From Hydractinia symbiolongicarpus (taxonomy: Eukaryota > Cnidaria > Hydrozoa > Anthoathecata > Hydractiniidae), in the NCBI RefSeq assembly GCF_029227915.1, contig NC_079884.1, positions 23,126,001-23,190,000 of the forward strand: DNA of 64,000 nucleotides, in the 5' to 3' direction. Positions 11,841-23,200 of the stretch are shown one piece after another; the first letter of the stretch is position 1, and each line of letters begins with the position of its first letter. The notes under the pieces were generated by a model. The model made no database searches, was not told the origin of the DNA, and saw only the letters and a list, made by a program, of their open reading frames with translations. The position numbers and the translations under genes are program-made.

Positions 11841-11858
11841 TAGCTAGCTAGCTAGCTA
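11841..11858. repeat. (TAGC)n microsatellite
   Basis: A short self-complementary tetranucleotide run. Similar CTAGCTAG motifs occur sporadically through 10.3-11.8 kb. Confidence 0.8.
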
Positions 11859-12137
11859 TAGATAGCTGAAAACTTTAAAATAAATATATATTTAAAATTT
11901 GTATGTAGCCATAAAAAAGCGAAGGCAACACTGCAATCATGTTCTCTCGAACCAAAAACTCAAAACACTTTAACTAACTTGTTTCTGATTAAAAATAAAA
12001 CTCTATCCATGATTTTGATTCAAGATTGGTTTGCATAAATTATAGCAATACGGTGTTCTCGGAGGTCTGCATCCAATTCTTAACAAAATGACCAAATTTT
12101 AAATAAATTAAAAATCAGCACGAATCGTGCTGATTTT

Positions 12138-12217
12138 AACCAGCCTGGCCCAGGGTCATTTCTTCGCGCCGTTTCGGATATCAAAAAAGCGAAAAATTGC
12201 CCTGGGAACGAGGTTGG
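12138..12217. mobile_element. short inverted-repeat element of the 'CAACCTCGT' family
   Basis: The left end AACCAGCCTGGCCCAGGG and right end CCCTGGGAACGAGGTTG are imperfect inverses, and the middle is also partly self-complementary (GAAACGGCGCGAAG type). About 80 bp. Confidence 0.45.
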
Positions 12218-12804
12218 GGACTTCCTTTGTCAGATTTGTGACTGAAAGATCAATAGCACGCCACGCTTAGTGCATTATCAAACTACTGGTGGAATTTTTC
12301 GTGCTAGTCAATATAAGAGAGAGCGTTTATTAATTGATCAACGATGTTTTAAAATAATTTACATAGAACGTAAAAACTTTTACAAGAATGTGAATTTTTT
12401 TTCTTTTAAATTTCCCTTTTCTTTATCTATTGAAGTTTCTGACTGTATAGTTTAGCTTTTAAATAATATTGTTAACCGTCTGGATTTTGCAAGCGGGAAA
12501 TTCGTGTTTTTAGGCATTCTGATTGGCTTAGCGCTCTTAACGACGGGCTGATATGGAGCGTTATTAACTGATAGCTATTTTCAACCGGTAATACGGGAAA
12601 TAGCAGCGCTGATTGGATAAAAGCCTTAACGACGGGCTTTATACAGCACGGTATAACTTTTAACCTCTTAGAAACCATAATGGTAGCTATAAATGTAAAC
12701 AAATAACATTGCCGGAGAATCGTGAAAATATAGCTACATACAAGTCTTGAAATAACTATATTATTACAAAACAGCTTTTTTTAAAGCTACAAAAAAACAA
12801 CAAC

Positions 12805-13448
12805 ATGATCGATTCAAGTATCATTGTAGAACTGGAAAGTAATTTCGATTTTGGAATTGAATTTATGCCATCCTAATCATTGACGTCAGTTTCTACAATC
12901 GACGATGAAATCAGCGATTTTTTGGTTGCCAGTAAATCTAAGAGAACGACATATCAAGATTTAGCAGTTCATGAGACTCGTGATTTATTTTGATCAACCA
13001 TTGGATAAAAATTTATGGGGAAAATTTCTCTCTGATGCTTCTGATTTATTACAGAATCAAAAATCAAGTTGTGGTAAATCCAAAATCTCGAATCATTCCG
13101 CCAGAAAAACAGCTATTTCAACTCTTCTTAACAAGGACGTCCATCCAATTCACGTTTCTCAATTAAGTGATCACAAAAACATCAAAAAGTTTAAAATCAT
13201 ACCACACGGCTTCAAGTGAACAGCAAGAGCACATGTCAGATCTAATCAGTTTGAACAAAAAACGTCCTTTGCAAAACATCACAAACACTACATCCATCTC
13301 ATCATCAAGAAATGTTGATAATTTTAAATCCATTTTCGATGGTGCACACATAAATAACTGCGTTTTTAATATAAACATTCATCAGCACAATGAGCAACAA
13401 GCAAAAAGACGTCGAATTGGTGTGATAGACTCTTCTTCTGACGGATAA
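12805..13448 (+). pseudogene. broken Crypton-type tyrosine recombinase gene
   Basis: An ATG at 12805 opens a frame with a stop at about 12874. The same frame continues with a segment rich in acidic residues followed by SKSKRTTYQDL. The reading then moves to another frame (about 12971-13200), which contains the conserved NHSARKTAISTLLN and SDHKN motifs, and a third frame restores SYHTASSEQQ, the region of the catalytic tyrosine. These fit the C-terminal catalytic part (H-x-x-R...H...Y) of tyrosine recombinases of the Crypton/KCTD-like type. The central domain is missing and at least two frameshifts and one stop are present, so it is a relic. Confidence 0.65.
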
Positions 13449-13460
13449 CAAACTTTAAAA

Positions 13461-13500
13461 AAACATTTTTAAACGGTTTAAAAAACGTTTAAAAATGTTT
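13461..13500. repeat. 15-bp perfect inverted repeat just after the recombinase relic
   Basis: AAACATTTTTAAACG and its exact inverse separated by 10 nt, 12 bp after the recombinase stop. It could be a terminator-like 3' hairpin or an end structure of the element. Confidence 0.7.
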
Positions 13501-13744
13501 TATATATAGTTTTTTGAATGTTTTGCTTTCTCTTTGTACATGTACGATGGCCCAGAAGGCCCACGTTGTGCTATTCCAAAAATGCTTCACGCAATTCCAA
13601 AATTACTTCACACAATTTGATTTGAATTTGCGTGAATTGATTTTCGAATTGCGTGAATTGTTTTTCGAAGTGTCGAACTTCGTAATGTTTTGTTTACAAA
13701 GATTTATTCTATAGGGACTTTCGAATTCTGCATTTAATGTTTAT

Positions 13745-14054
13745 TTTTAGACAGGACTGTTTCGAATTTTGACCTCGAGTGTTAACGAAAGTAGTGCTAG
13801 TGGATTATAGAATTATAAGAACATTACACGAAAGTTTTTTTTCTTTATTTCTATCTAACTTAGACGGTTAACAAATACAATAATAACCGATTACCCCGGG
13901 CTGTACCGAAAATAACGCCCTCAGTCGGCACTTAGACCTCGGGCGATATTGTGCGGTACAGTCTCGGGGTAATCAGTTATAATAATAACTGATTACCCCG
14001 AGCACTACTTTCGTTAACACTCGAGGTCAAAATTCGAAACAGTCCTGTCTAAAA
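13745..14054. repeat. 54-bp inverted repeats enclosing a second inverted repeat
   Basis: The segment 13745-13798 (TTTTAGACAGGACTGTTTCG...) recurs in inverse at 14001-14054. Inside, GATTACCCCGGGCTGTACCG at about 13890 is matched by the inverse CGGTACAGTCTCGGGGTAATC at about 13950, and AATAACTGATTACCCCGAG repeats again near 13985. The nested palindromic layout suggests a foldback or MITE element downstream of the recombinase relic. Confidence 0.6.
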
Positions 14055-14999
14055 TAGACGTAGTTTGGATTGGAGTATTAAAAAATTCCATTGCGCAGAA
14101 TATTTGGAGAATTACAAAGATCTGTACCGAAAAAATCTTTGTATTTGAGTAATATTGCTAATCACCTCCATTCACTTTTTGTCTGCAATTGCTTGACAAG
14201 GAGAAAAGGTGCTAAGTATCTTTATTTTTCATTTGTTTATTTACCTTTATTTAAACGTAAGGTGGGGTGGTGAGTGATAAAAGGATTATTAATAGAAAGA
14301 TATGATGTAACAATAATTTTCAATTTATATGAACATCGCTTAATTAAGGAACTTGAAACAAGAAAGCACTCACAAAAGCTTTGTATTTATTTCTAATGAA
14401 TCTCGCCACGATGCCAACTTTATCTATACACTAATTGATAAATTAGTCCCACTGCTAAAACAAGTTGTTCCAAATTTGCAAATGGTGCACTACTGGACCT
14501 ATTCTCCGACAAGCCAGTATGGAAACAAGACAATTTTCAAAATACTTAGCTGTCACGAAGAGTATTTTGGCGTGATGGCATCTTGGAATTACATGGAGGC
14601 TGGCCATATGAAAGGCCCATGTGATCCAATCGAAGTAGTGGCAAAGAGAAAAGCAAATCAAGCTGTCAAAAATGGAAAGTATGTCATACAAGATGCGACC
14701 AATTTCTATGAATGGGCAAAGCAGGATGCAAATGCCATAGTCTATTCATATCTTTCCACGGAAGATTATGAAAATTCCGCAAATTTTCTCAAAGTTGCTT
14801 GCGAAAACTTAGAAACAGTGAAAGGAACCATGAAGGTTCATGGTGTTTTTTCTTTGAAGGCCAATTCTATTTGGGTACGTAATGCATAATGATTTTGCAG
14901 AAAGTGTTTTAATGGAACATTCCAAAAAGACTCGTGCTGTAAAGGCTGGCGAGAATGTTCACTAACATCATCGACCGAAAAAACAAAAAAAAATCATTG

Positions 15000-15510
15000 A
15001 AGATATTATTTCGGCTTGTCTGTTCAGTATTCATATTACTGTGGAAAGTTTATCATTTCTTGAACATGATAGTTTAGTAGGCGACGTTTCGGGAGATCCT
15101 TCTCCCATCATCGGGCAAAGTAAAATGATGTTCCGCATGTATTTATTTAATTGCAGAGGATCGAAATTCATAAAAATTAACCAATCAGAAACAAGCTGAT
15201 AATTACAGTTAATTTCGGTGATTAAAATTTTCGGACCTGGATGTAGGTAACTATTTCTTCTGTAGGGCTGGTAACCAAATCTCAGGAAGTTAATACGAGA
15301 TGCTGTTTATGTGTTTGTTACGTTCTGCACTGTTGATGGTTTCTTTAATCTTCCTGGCCGTTGTTCTGGATTCTCTGTCAATGATTTTCTTCTCATCCCA
15401 ATTAAACTGATGACTTCTGCTCCAGCTGTGGTCCGCAATTTCTTTTTTCTTCACATCTCCGTTTCTCAGCTCAGAACGAGGAGGTATGTGCACAGGAGGT
15501 ATCATGAGAT
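15000..15510 (-). mobile_element. truncated Penelope-like element (GIY-YIG region and 3' flank)
   Basis: On the minus strand 15510 to 15290 encodes HSWSRSHQFNWDEKKIIDRE followed by SRTTARKIKETINSAERNKHI, the C-terminal linker of the GIY-YIG endonuclease of Penelope-like retroelements. An in-frame TAA after SISY is followed by LPEIWLP, so the end is broken. The downstream sequence carries a hammerhead-like motif (15081-15115). The reverse transcriptase part is absent, consistent with 5' truncation. Confidence 0.65.
15081..15115 (-). ncRNA. hammerhead ribozyme-like motif of a Penelope-like element
   Basis: Minus-strand order: CCGATGA (canonical core CUGANGA, with U changed to C), a 5-bp stem GGGAG/CTCCC with a 6-nt loop, then GAAAC. 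This is the central part of a hammerhead. Penelope-like elements are known to carry hammerhead motifs in their repeats. The core substitution makes self-cleavage doubtful, and I could not confirm stems I and III. Confidence 0.55.
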
Positions 15511-15899
15511 AGTGAAGAATTAACAAGCGTCGTTCCTGAGCCAAACGACTATTTTGCCGCATTGTACTCTGGTAAACCATACATAGGACAGGTCCAGGAA
15601 ATTGACGAGGAAGACGAAGAGGCCCATATCAGTTTCCTAGAACACAAAGGAAATTTGCAACGGCAAACCAAATTCAAGAGGCCTCAAAAGGAGGATAAAA
15701 TATGGATTCTGTTAAAAGATATAATTTGTATAGTTACTGAACCGTCGTCTAAGAAAAGGTCACTTGAGATCTTGCCTAAAGTTCTGGACAGCGTGTTGGA
15801 TAAACTTATGTTAAAGTAAACCTTAACTATGTCACTTTATTTGTTGACTTTGTTTCTCTTTGTTCAAATTTTTACTAATGCGTATTAAGTACTGCATTT

Positions 15900-16830
15900 T
15901 TGTAACATACGTTACAGCTTATCTTTGGGACATAGCTCTTTCTCCAAAAACGTTTTTACTACGTTTGCTACGTTATGAAGTAACTTCTAACTGTTCTGAT
16001 AATAGAAAACAATATTAGATTTACTTTTATGACGCAAACAAACTTCAATCTAGATACAAAAACATCGTAACATACGTGACTCTTTCTTTTCTTTCTTCTT
16101 GAAACATTTTTGTTAATTACGTCCGAAAATTACTTTGATTTTTGACATGCATTTTTATTTAAACTTTCATGTCCAATTTAAACCGATTTTAGTATTTCTT
16201 AGTTAAGTTAGGTACATTTGAGAAATTATGAAAATAACTATAATAATTCATTGTAATTTTTAGCCAATAGATTCCAAACTAACAATGCATTTAAGATTTA
16301 TTTCGAAAGTTTGTGTTATTTTTCGCTATGAAATAACTTCAGAGCGTTCCAATGATTGTGAACAACCACAAATATAAAAATGAACGGATCATATAGACTT
16401 TAATCTAGATTCAAAAAATTGTAACATACGTGACTATTTTGTTCTATTCTCTCTTGGATTATTTTTGTTGCCTATGTCTAAAAACCACTTTGATTTTTGG
16501 TATCTTATATTCTTTTAAACTTTCATGCCCTATTTTAAGTACAAGTTTTAAGTACTCGTTTAGTTAGTTAGGTAGATTAACATATTATGAAAATAACTTA
16601 AATTTTTTCTTGTAATTTTTAGCTTTGACATTTCAAAGATAATTTGTATTCCACATTCATTTTATAAGTTTGTGTTCTTTTATTGTCTTATTGTGAATAC
16701 CTAAACTCTCCACTTCGGGTTTAAGATAAGATTGTTCGTTCATGACCAATTTAAAAAATTAGAAGGGATTTATATTCTTGTAACGTAGGTTACACTCACT
16801 GATTCGATCCCTTTGATTATCGGCATAGAA
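15900..16830. repeat. degenerate tandem repeat, unit about 355 bp, about 2.6 copies
   Basis: Landmarks recur at ~355-bp spacing: 'gtaacatacgtgac' near 16071 and 16425 with a relative near 15903; 'ctatgaa(a/g)taacttc' near 15971 and 16327; 'actttgatttttg' near 16133 and 16488; 'attatgaaaataact' near 16225 and 16585. No coding potential. Confidence 0.65.
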
Positions 16831-17269
16831 AATGTGAAAATCCTAATATCTTGTACTGCTAACCATGAAATTTTTTTCGTTAAGACTCTAAATTATGTAA
16901 AAGTTCGAAAAAAATATTGAAATCTGAGACCTTATTTTTTCATCTTGACTACTGTCAAAAGTCGCACTTTTTTGAGAATGGCTCACAAGCAGATACAATA
17001 AATAAGCTTAAATTTGAAATTACATGCAAGGGCAGGCTTCAATCCCAACAAATGTCAATATAATTTGTTTAATTGCTCGCCTAATGATCGTCCTACAACT
17101 AACTGCTACTTCTATGTACATAAAACATATACGCTATATAATCCTCGTATCCAAATTTCTCATATTCAAAGTATTTCACAGCACCATAGTTATTTAAAAG
17201 CAAGCTTTTTGTAGATTCTCGTCTTAATCGCATCCACAGATTCAAACCTTTCACTTATACACAAGCTTC

Positions 17270-20200
17270 TTATTTCCTCTGGTATGTCCAAACTCTTCTT
17301 GGTATCTTGCTTCGTTTTAATATCTCTGGAAGAAATGGCCTTCCAAATTGCGATAGAATATCAACAAGCTTGCTTTGGTCAACTTGACCAACTGTCTTTT
17401 GATGAGTATTGTCCTCATCTTCATTAATATTGTTTGTTTCTGTCAGAACAAAGGGTAAAGAGATAGCATTCGATTTCTTTGGCGATGCCTCCTGCTCTAA
17501 CGGTAATGGCCCCATCAAATCCATAATGTCACCAGGCATTACTGATCTGTGTACTGCACGGTCGCATTTGGGACCGGAAAACATTGGTGGACATTTGCAA
17601 ACGTTACCTCCAATGCATTCGCCTCCGTTTTGGCAAGGCTCGTTGCAAGCTAAAATATTTAAAAAGGGTTCAGTAGGTTAACCTGCACAATAACGATATG
17701 TATAACGATAAATTTATCTTTACAAAAAAATTAACATACGTTTTTCTGTTAGATCGAAAAGATTAGGAGATTTTGAGAATATTATAATCTTTGGTTTCTT
17801 GACAGGAATTCTGCTAACAGGCTTCATACCAAGTTCTGTTTCCAAAGATTCAATGTCGTGTTCTTTTGGAGGAAAGGAGTCGTCAGCTACTGGATGTGGA
17901 GGTTGCCATGGTCTTGGCTTCGTGGCTTTGATACGAACTGTAATTTACAGCAACAATAAGCAGTTATTTATCAATTCATTCAATGTTGACTTTTCTCTGA
18001 GAGACGTATCAAGACTAACATTTTGTATTGCTTTAGCTAGGAAGATGTCCCATCATTAAGTTTTTGCGAAAATGAATTGTGCTAATCAAGTTGTAAGGAA
18101 ATAAAATTCTTAGCCGATCATTGCAGATTCTGCCTAGAAGTTAAGAATTCCGACCACAAACAATATCTATCAGCAAACAAAATAAGTAAACTCTTCTTTC
18201 TCTGTAAATATTTAAGAGAGCTTTTTTTTAATTTTGCTCAATAAAAAGAATCTATGTTTTTAAGAAAAAATTAAACAGCTTACATGGTCCATCAGAAGCT
18301 ACAGGACCTTGATACTTCTCAACTTTACGTAGTAAATAAGGCACGATTTTATTCAATGGCCAAGGGAGTTCATTCACTGGTGCTCCTTGATCGATCGCAT
18401 TTGCAGCAGGGGAATTTGGTCGTGGTAATGGAATAAAGAATTGCTTCAATACTTTTGGCCTTTTGTTGGGTCTCCTTCCCTGCATCAAGTTAATTGGGAA
18501 ACGTCCAGGTGGTAATACTTCAACAGGTAATTTGACACCTGGATTGTCGGTTTGTAAGTTTGACAATGGCCCAGCAAACTTGGTGAAATCTTCCTTGGCT
18601 TCTTTGTGCCGTTTCTCATCTAGAAATAAAATAAACTAGCTTTTTATAAGATTTGTTGCACAACTTGATTAAATAAACCTGTTCCAAGTAACTATTTAAT
18701 TTTATATAAACTCCTGTCTTAATGTGTCAAAAAGACAATAAGGTAAAATTTAATACATAAAACGATAAAACAAGATTCTACCTAGTTTCTTTTCAACTCT
18801 TACTATGTCTTTTTCCATTTCATTAACAGCTGTTCCAACTTCTTCTAACCTGGACTCGACATCTCTTAGTTCGTTGGCTAACGAGGCAATGTTTTGACTG
18901 TTAGCTTGGATTCTTTCCATCGTTTCTCTCTCGAAATCAGGATTTTTGTTGTTATAGTTGTTGTTATTATTGAAGTTTGGCAAGTTGTTTTGTTGTGGTT
19001 CGGGTACTGGAAAGCCAAATGGTTTTGGGTATGAATTATCTGACTCCGGTGGCGGTTCTTCGTTATCAAAGTCTTGTGCGTTGGTGACGGCTGGTGGTGT
19101 ACCGGGGTTTTCTTTCAATGGTTGTGGCTTGTGTTGTGATGGAGAAAAAACAGGTGATTGTGATGCTAAGTCGAGTAAGAAAAACACATTTTAGGGTCAA
19201 CTTTTTTTAGGGTCATAATATTTGATGGACTTAAAGTTAACTCAGAAGGTTATTATAACACACAGGTGCTCTAATTTGACACAGAAAGATAGTTCATAAT
19301 TAAGTAAAATTAAGGTAAGAGGAATTATTAGAAGTTGAAATGTGAGAACTGAAACTAAACGTCACTTCGACAATCGCACTAAAGAAGACATAGCCAACGT
19401 ACAATTTGTGTTATTTTGTCTACCATAATCAAATTCTCCGTTGTCTTTCTCCTCTTCTTCCTCCTCTTGATCTGTTAATGCACCCCCATCTCCCATGGTT
19501 GTGTAGCCAGCTGGGTTTGGGTATTCAAATTCATTTGGTCCTGATGGTGTTTCTTTACTATGAGGACCTGGAGGTTGATTTTCTAAAGGCTTTGGTGATT
19601 CTCCAATTATAAAACTTCCTTTGCTTTTCTTCGGTGTGGGACGGTTACCAATTTTTTTGTGTGGGACGAATTCTTGTGCAACTGGCCCAGGTAGACTCAT
19701 TTGGTTGACAAAATCAGTAAATTGACCAGTTTGCGGTTCATCGTCGTTTGGTACTATTAATGGTTTATACGGTTTCAAATTCTTTCCTATAAAGGTAAAA
19801 TATTATGCATCATATAGAATGTTTGTTGGTAGTATGATATTTCTGTGATCCTTCCCCTTTTTTCCATAGAACAATGTGATCTCAAATACACAGTTTGATG
19901 TTTAAAAATACTAAATATCCTACCTTGTTCCTGTAGCTTAGGAGAAATGTCATGAAAAACAGAATCCTTGCTGTCATCATCTGCATCTGCAGAAGAGGGA
20001 TTGATAGTCAGGATTGGAACTAGAAGAAATAAGAAAAACTTGATCAACTAAGGGTTGTTTGCAAATAACCACTAACTTATTCTATTAATCCGTAAATGCA
20101 AGACCTGGCCTAACAATATAATAGAAAAAAAATAAAGAAATAGAACAGTTAATGTTATACAATTTTTTCAATTTTTTCCCTAAATTTTTCAATTGCGCTT

Positions 20201-23200
20201 AGTACAAGTGCAGCGTTACTTTATGGACATAGGTTAAGTTTGACAATTGCGATTTTTTGATTAACAAGGGAGTAGCTATTGCTACAAATTCCGTACTAAA
20301 ACGTATCGTACTTGGTCCTTGCTTTGGTGTCTTTCCACTCGAAGAAACAGCAAACTTTTTTCTTCCAATTTCTGTCTTGGATTCTCCTTTAGTGCTCTTT
20401 CGAACAGGTTTACTTGCATCTTGAAAACCTTTAACAGTATATTTTCTCTGTGCTTTAGCTGCAACCTTAGACTTCTTTGACGAATCTTTCTTCTCATCGC
20501 GTTCTTCTTCCTCTTCTTCTTCTTCGTCAGACTCATCTTCTTCATCCCGAAAAACTTTGGACGCTTTTTTGTTTTCCTTTGAAATACTACTTCGCTTTAT
20601 GTCAGCTGTCGCTTCTTCAAACGACATAGGAGCATTGATAAAGCGGGGGTTATATGATGTGCTTCGAGCCTTAAGGATATTTTCTAAAGCTTTCGAAATT
20701 GGTCCTTGATAAAGTATGATTTTGGGAAAATGTTTTGCAAGTTTATTTTTTTTGGATCTCTTCTTCTTGTGTTTATTCCTCTTCTTAATTGAGTTGTTTT
20801 TTACATGATTCTTTTTCTGGCTTTTTTCTTTCGGCAATACTTCTTTCTTAGTAAATTTTAGCGATTTTGTTTTTTCGTATCGAACTTCTGGATCCTTCTG
20901 CAATTTGGTGAAGTTATTAACTGTATTTGCTTTACCGTTAATCTTTATTTCAATTCCTTCCATCTCTCCCATGGCTTCTACCTTTCCCTCTCCACCTGTG
21001 TCAGTGGTCGAGGAGCTTCCTCCAGGAATAGCTAAAATAGAACCGTTACTCAAATGGAATGTTTTACGAATAAAATAAACTGCCTTGATGTGATTCACGA
21101 AGTTCGTCAAAATATCATTATTATCCTCAAGACTATAACTGTTATAAAAAAACAATTATTCGTTTCGTGAAAAAAAAACTTCATTTAACCATAATCTCAA
21201 AGTAGATGGATATCAGTTTGTTTTTGGAAGCAGATTGGTTTTTAAATACTGTCATTACCATGTTTTTGGCTTGCTGTTTTATTGACAGGTGATGATGAAT
21301 TTCCTGCAAGTGTAACATTGCTTCCAGTATTTGTAGTTTTCGTTTCATCTGTTGTACCATTAGAAGCACCAGATTCTGATAACTTTGATACAGACAGTGC
21401 TAAAATTAAGAAGATTGATGTTATTTTCGTGGTCAGTAAAAAGAGTTCAAAATGTACGTTTTAGTGTAGGCGCTTAAAGTATGCAATTCTACACAATCGT
21501 AGCGCAACTTAATAAATCCTTGCTTTATATTGACCGATTTGACTTCAGAAGTAACCGCCTTTTCCGAGTCTCTGTTAAAGCTGTTCAACCACTGACAGCG
21601 ACATCGTTAATTTGCTTAGTGCCTGTTACAGAATAGGATTATTCCTCTAGACAGGAGATTTAAATGCATCGCGAATTTTTCAAGCCCTGTTGATAGAGGT
21701 ACCCAAAAAAAACTCAAGACTCATCCTATGTATGTTATAACTGTTATTAAAAAATGTTAAAAAGTATACCTGGAAGAACAACTTCTGTGGACGAAGATAA
21801 ACTTTTATCTTTTTCAATATCTGATGATACGCCAGATTCTAAATGAAACGTAACCAAAACTCTTTGTCACTCAGAACTCTTGTTAGCTTAGAGTCTTTAT
21901 AAACTAACTGGCAAAAAAACTTTAATAAAGCAAGGCGCAAATTGAAAAAGGCCTAAACACATAATATTGCGAAATAAGTGAACGTTACTTTCTGTGTATC
22001 TTCTAACAGCTTTTAACTTAAAATCAATTACCATATGGCATTTTTTTTCAATTGTCGCTTAATGAAAAAAAAGGGGGAAAAAGGTCGTTAGTATAAGATT
22101 CCGATTGACGTAAATATAAAAAAGGTGTAAGTAACATGTACACTTGACTCCCTCTAATTCGAATCTCTATATGTCGAATAACGAGTTCTCAGTCACCGTC
22201 AATTTTCCTTAAAAAAGTCTTCTAAAAAACCTCCTACAATTCGGATTTCTCTAATTTGGAACTTTATATAATTTGAACAGTTTTTCAGTCCCTTCAGCAC
22301 GATTCTCTCCCTAATTTGAATTTCAGAGTGTCGTTTGTTGTCGACCTGAGAAAAGCACTTGGTGATGCACCTTGCATTGTAGAAAGAGATCGTCTCTCCA
22401 ATGTGAAGCAATAAATATTAAACAGTTTTTTAAATAAAAATTCTTTTTTTGTGTAAACTATGAAAATAAAGATTGAATGAAATTTGAATTATGTTTTCTT
22501 GTTTTTTAAATTACCGTAATTTTTCTCTGTAATTCGAATTTTCTTTGAAGCGAAAAGTTCGAATTACAGAGACTTATTTCTATATTTCGAATCTCTGTAT
22601 AATCCGAACAAAGGTTTTTCCCCCGTGACAATTCGAAATAGGGAGAGTCAACCGCGCAAAGTCATGTCTATTTATCGACTTACTTTTATTGACCAAACTA
22701 CTTTTAATGATGTGACCAACATGATTTGTTATTTTATTACTTGCATGACTGACCAACTTGGAAGCAATAGTGTGCATAACTTGACGGGCTCCTGAAATAT
22801 GTAATTTAATTTAATATATAACGCTCCTGGACATTACGACATATAGGATAACCTCATATAGCAGCAAGAAAGTTGTTGCAAATCATAATTCATAGTGTGA
22901 AGCAACCCCTTCCACCACCCCCCAATTCAGGTATTCTCCATTAAGTTCGAAGGATTAAAAAAACTGTGGTCAAAATGGTCAAAAAAATAACAAACTAGTA
23001 TGCAGAACTGAGGTTAATGATTTATTAAATGACAGAAAGTACACAGAATGACAAGTAAAATTACTTAATATGAAAAATTCAAACTATTTACATTTTATCA
23101 CGTAACCTCTAATTAATTTTCTAATTAATGGGAGGGATAAGGGGAGAGTGGCACACTATGTTATTTACGAAAAGCGTCGTCTGCGTCGAATAAAGTAGTG

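Larger units (their letters stand above)
14353..15819 (+). pseudogene. transposase-like gene relic, interrupted by a Penelope-like insertion
   Basis: The 14353-14889 frame contains SPTSQYGNK, SWNYMEAGHMKGPCDP and KRKANQAVKNGKYVIQD, a motif set I associate with a transposase-like family widespread in invertebrate genomes (a 'SQxKNK...HGKGxCDG' signature). After a frameshift near 14889 a cysteine-rich segment CRKCFNGTFQKDSCCKGW continues to about 14990, and a C-terminal part at 15508-15819 (YSGKPYIGQVQEIDEE...) matches the same family's tail. A minus-strand Penelope-like fragment occupies the middle. The family name is from memory and unverified. Confidence 0.5.

Noticed and set aside
22199-22411. 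70-codon ORF inside the intronic Tigger-like element
   Set aside because: No similarity to transposase motifs; composed mostly of subterminal repeats.
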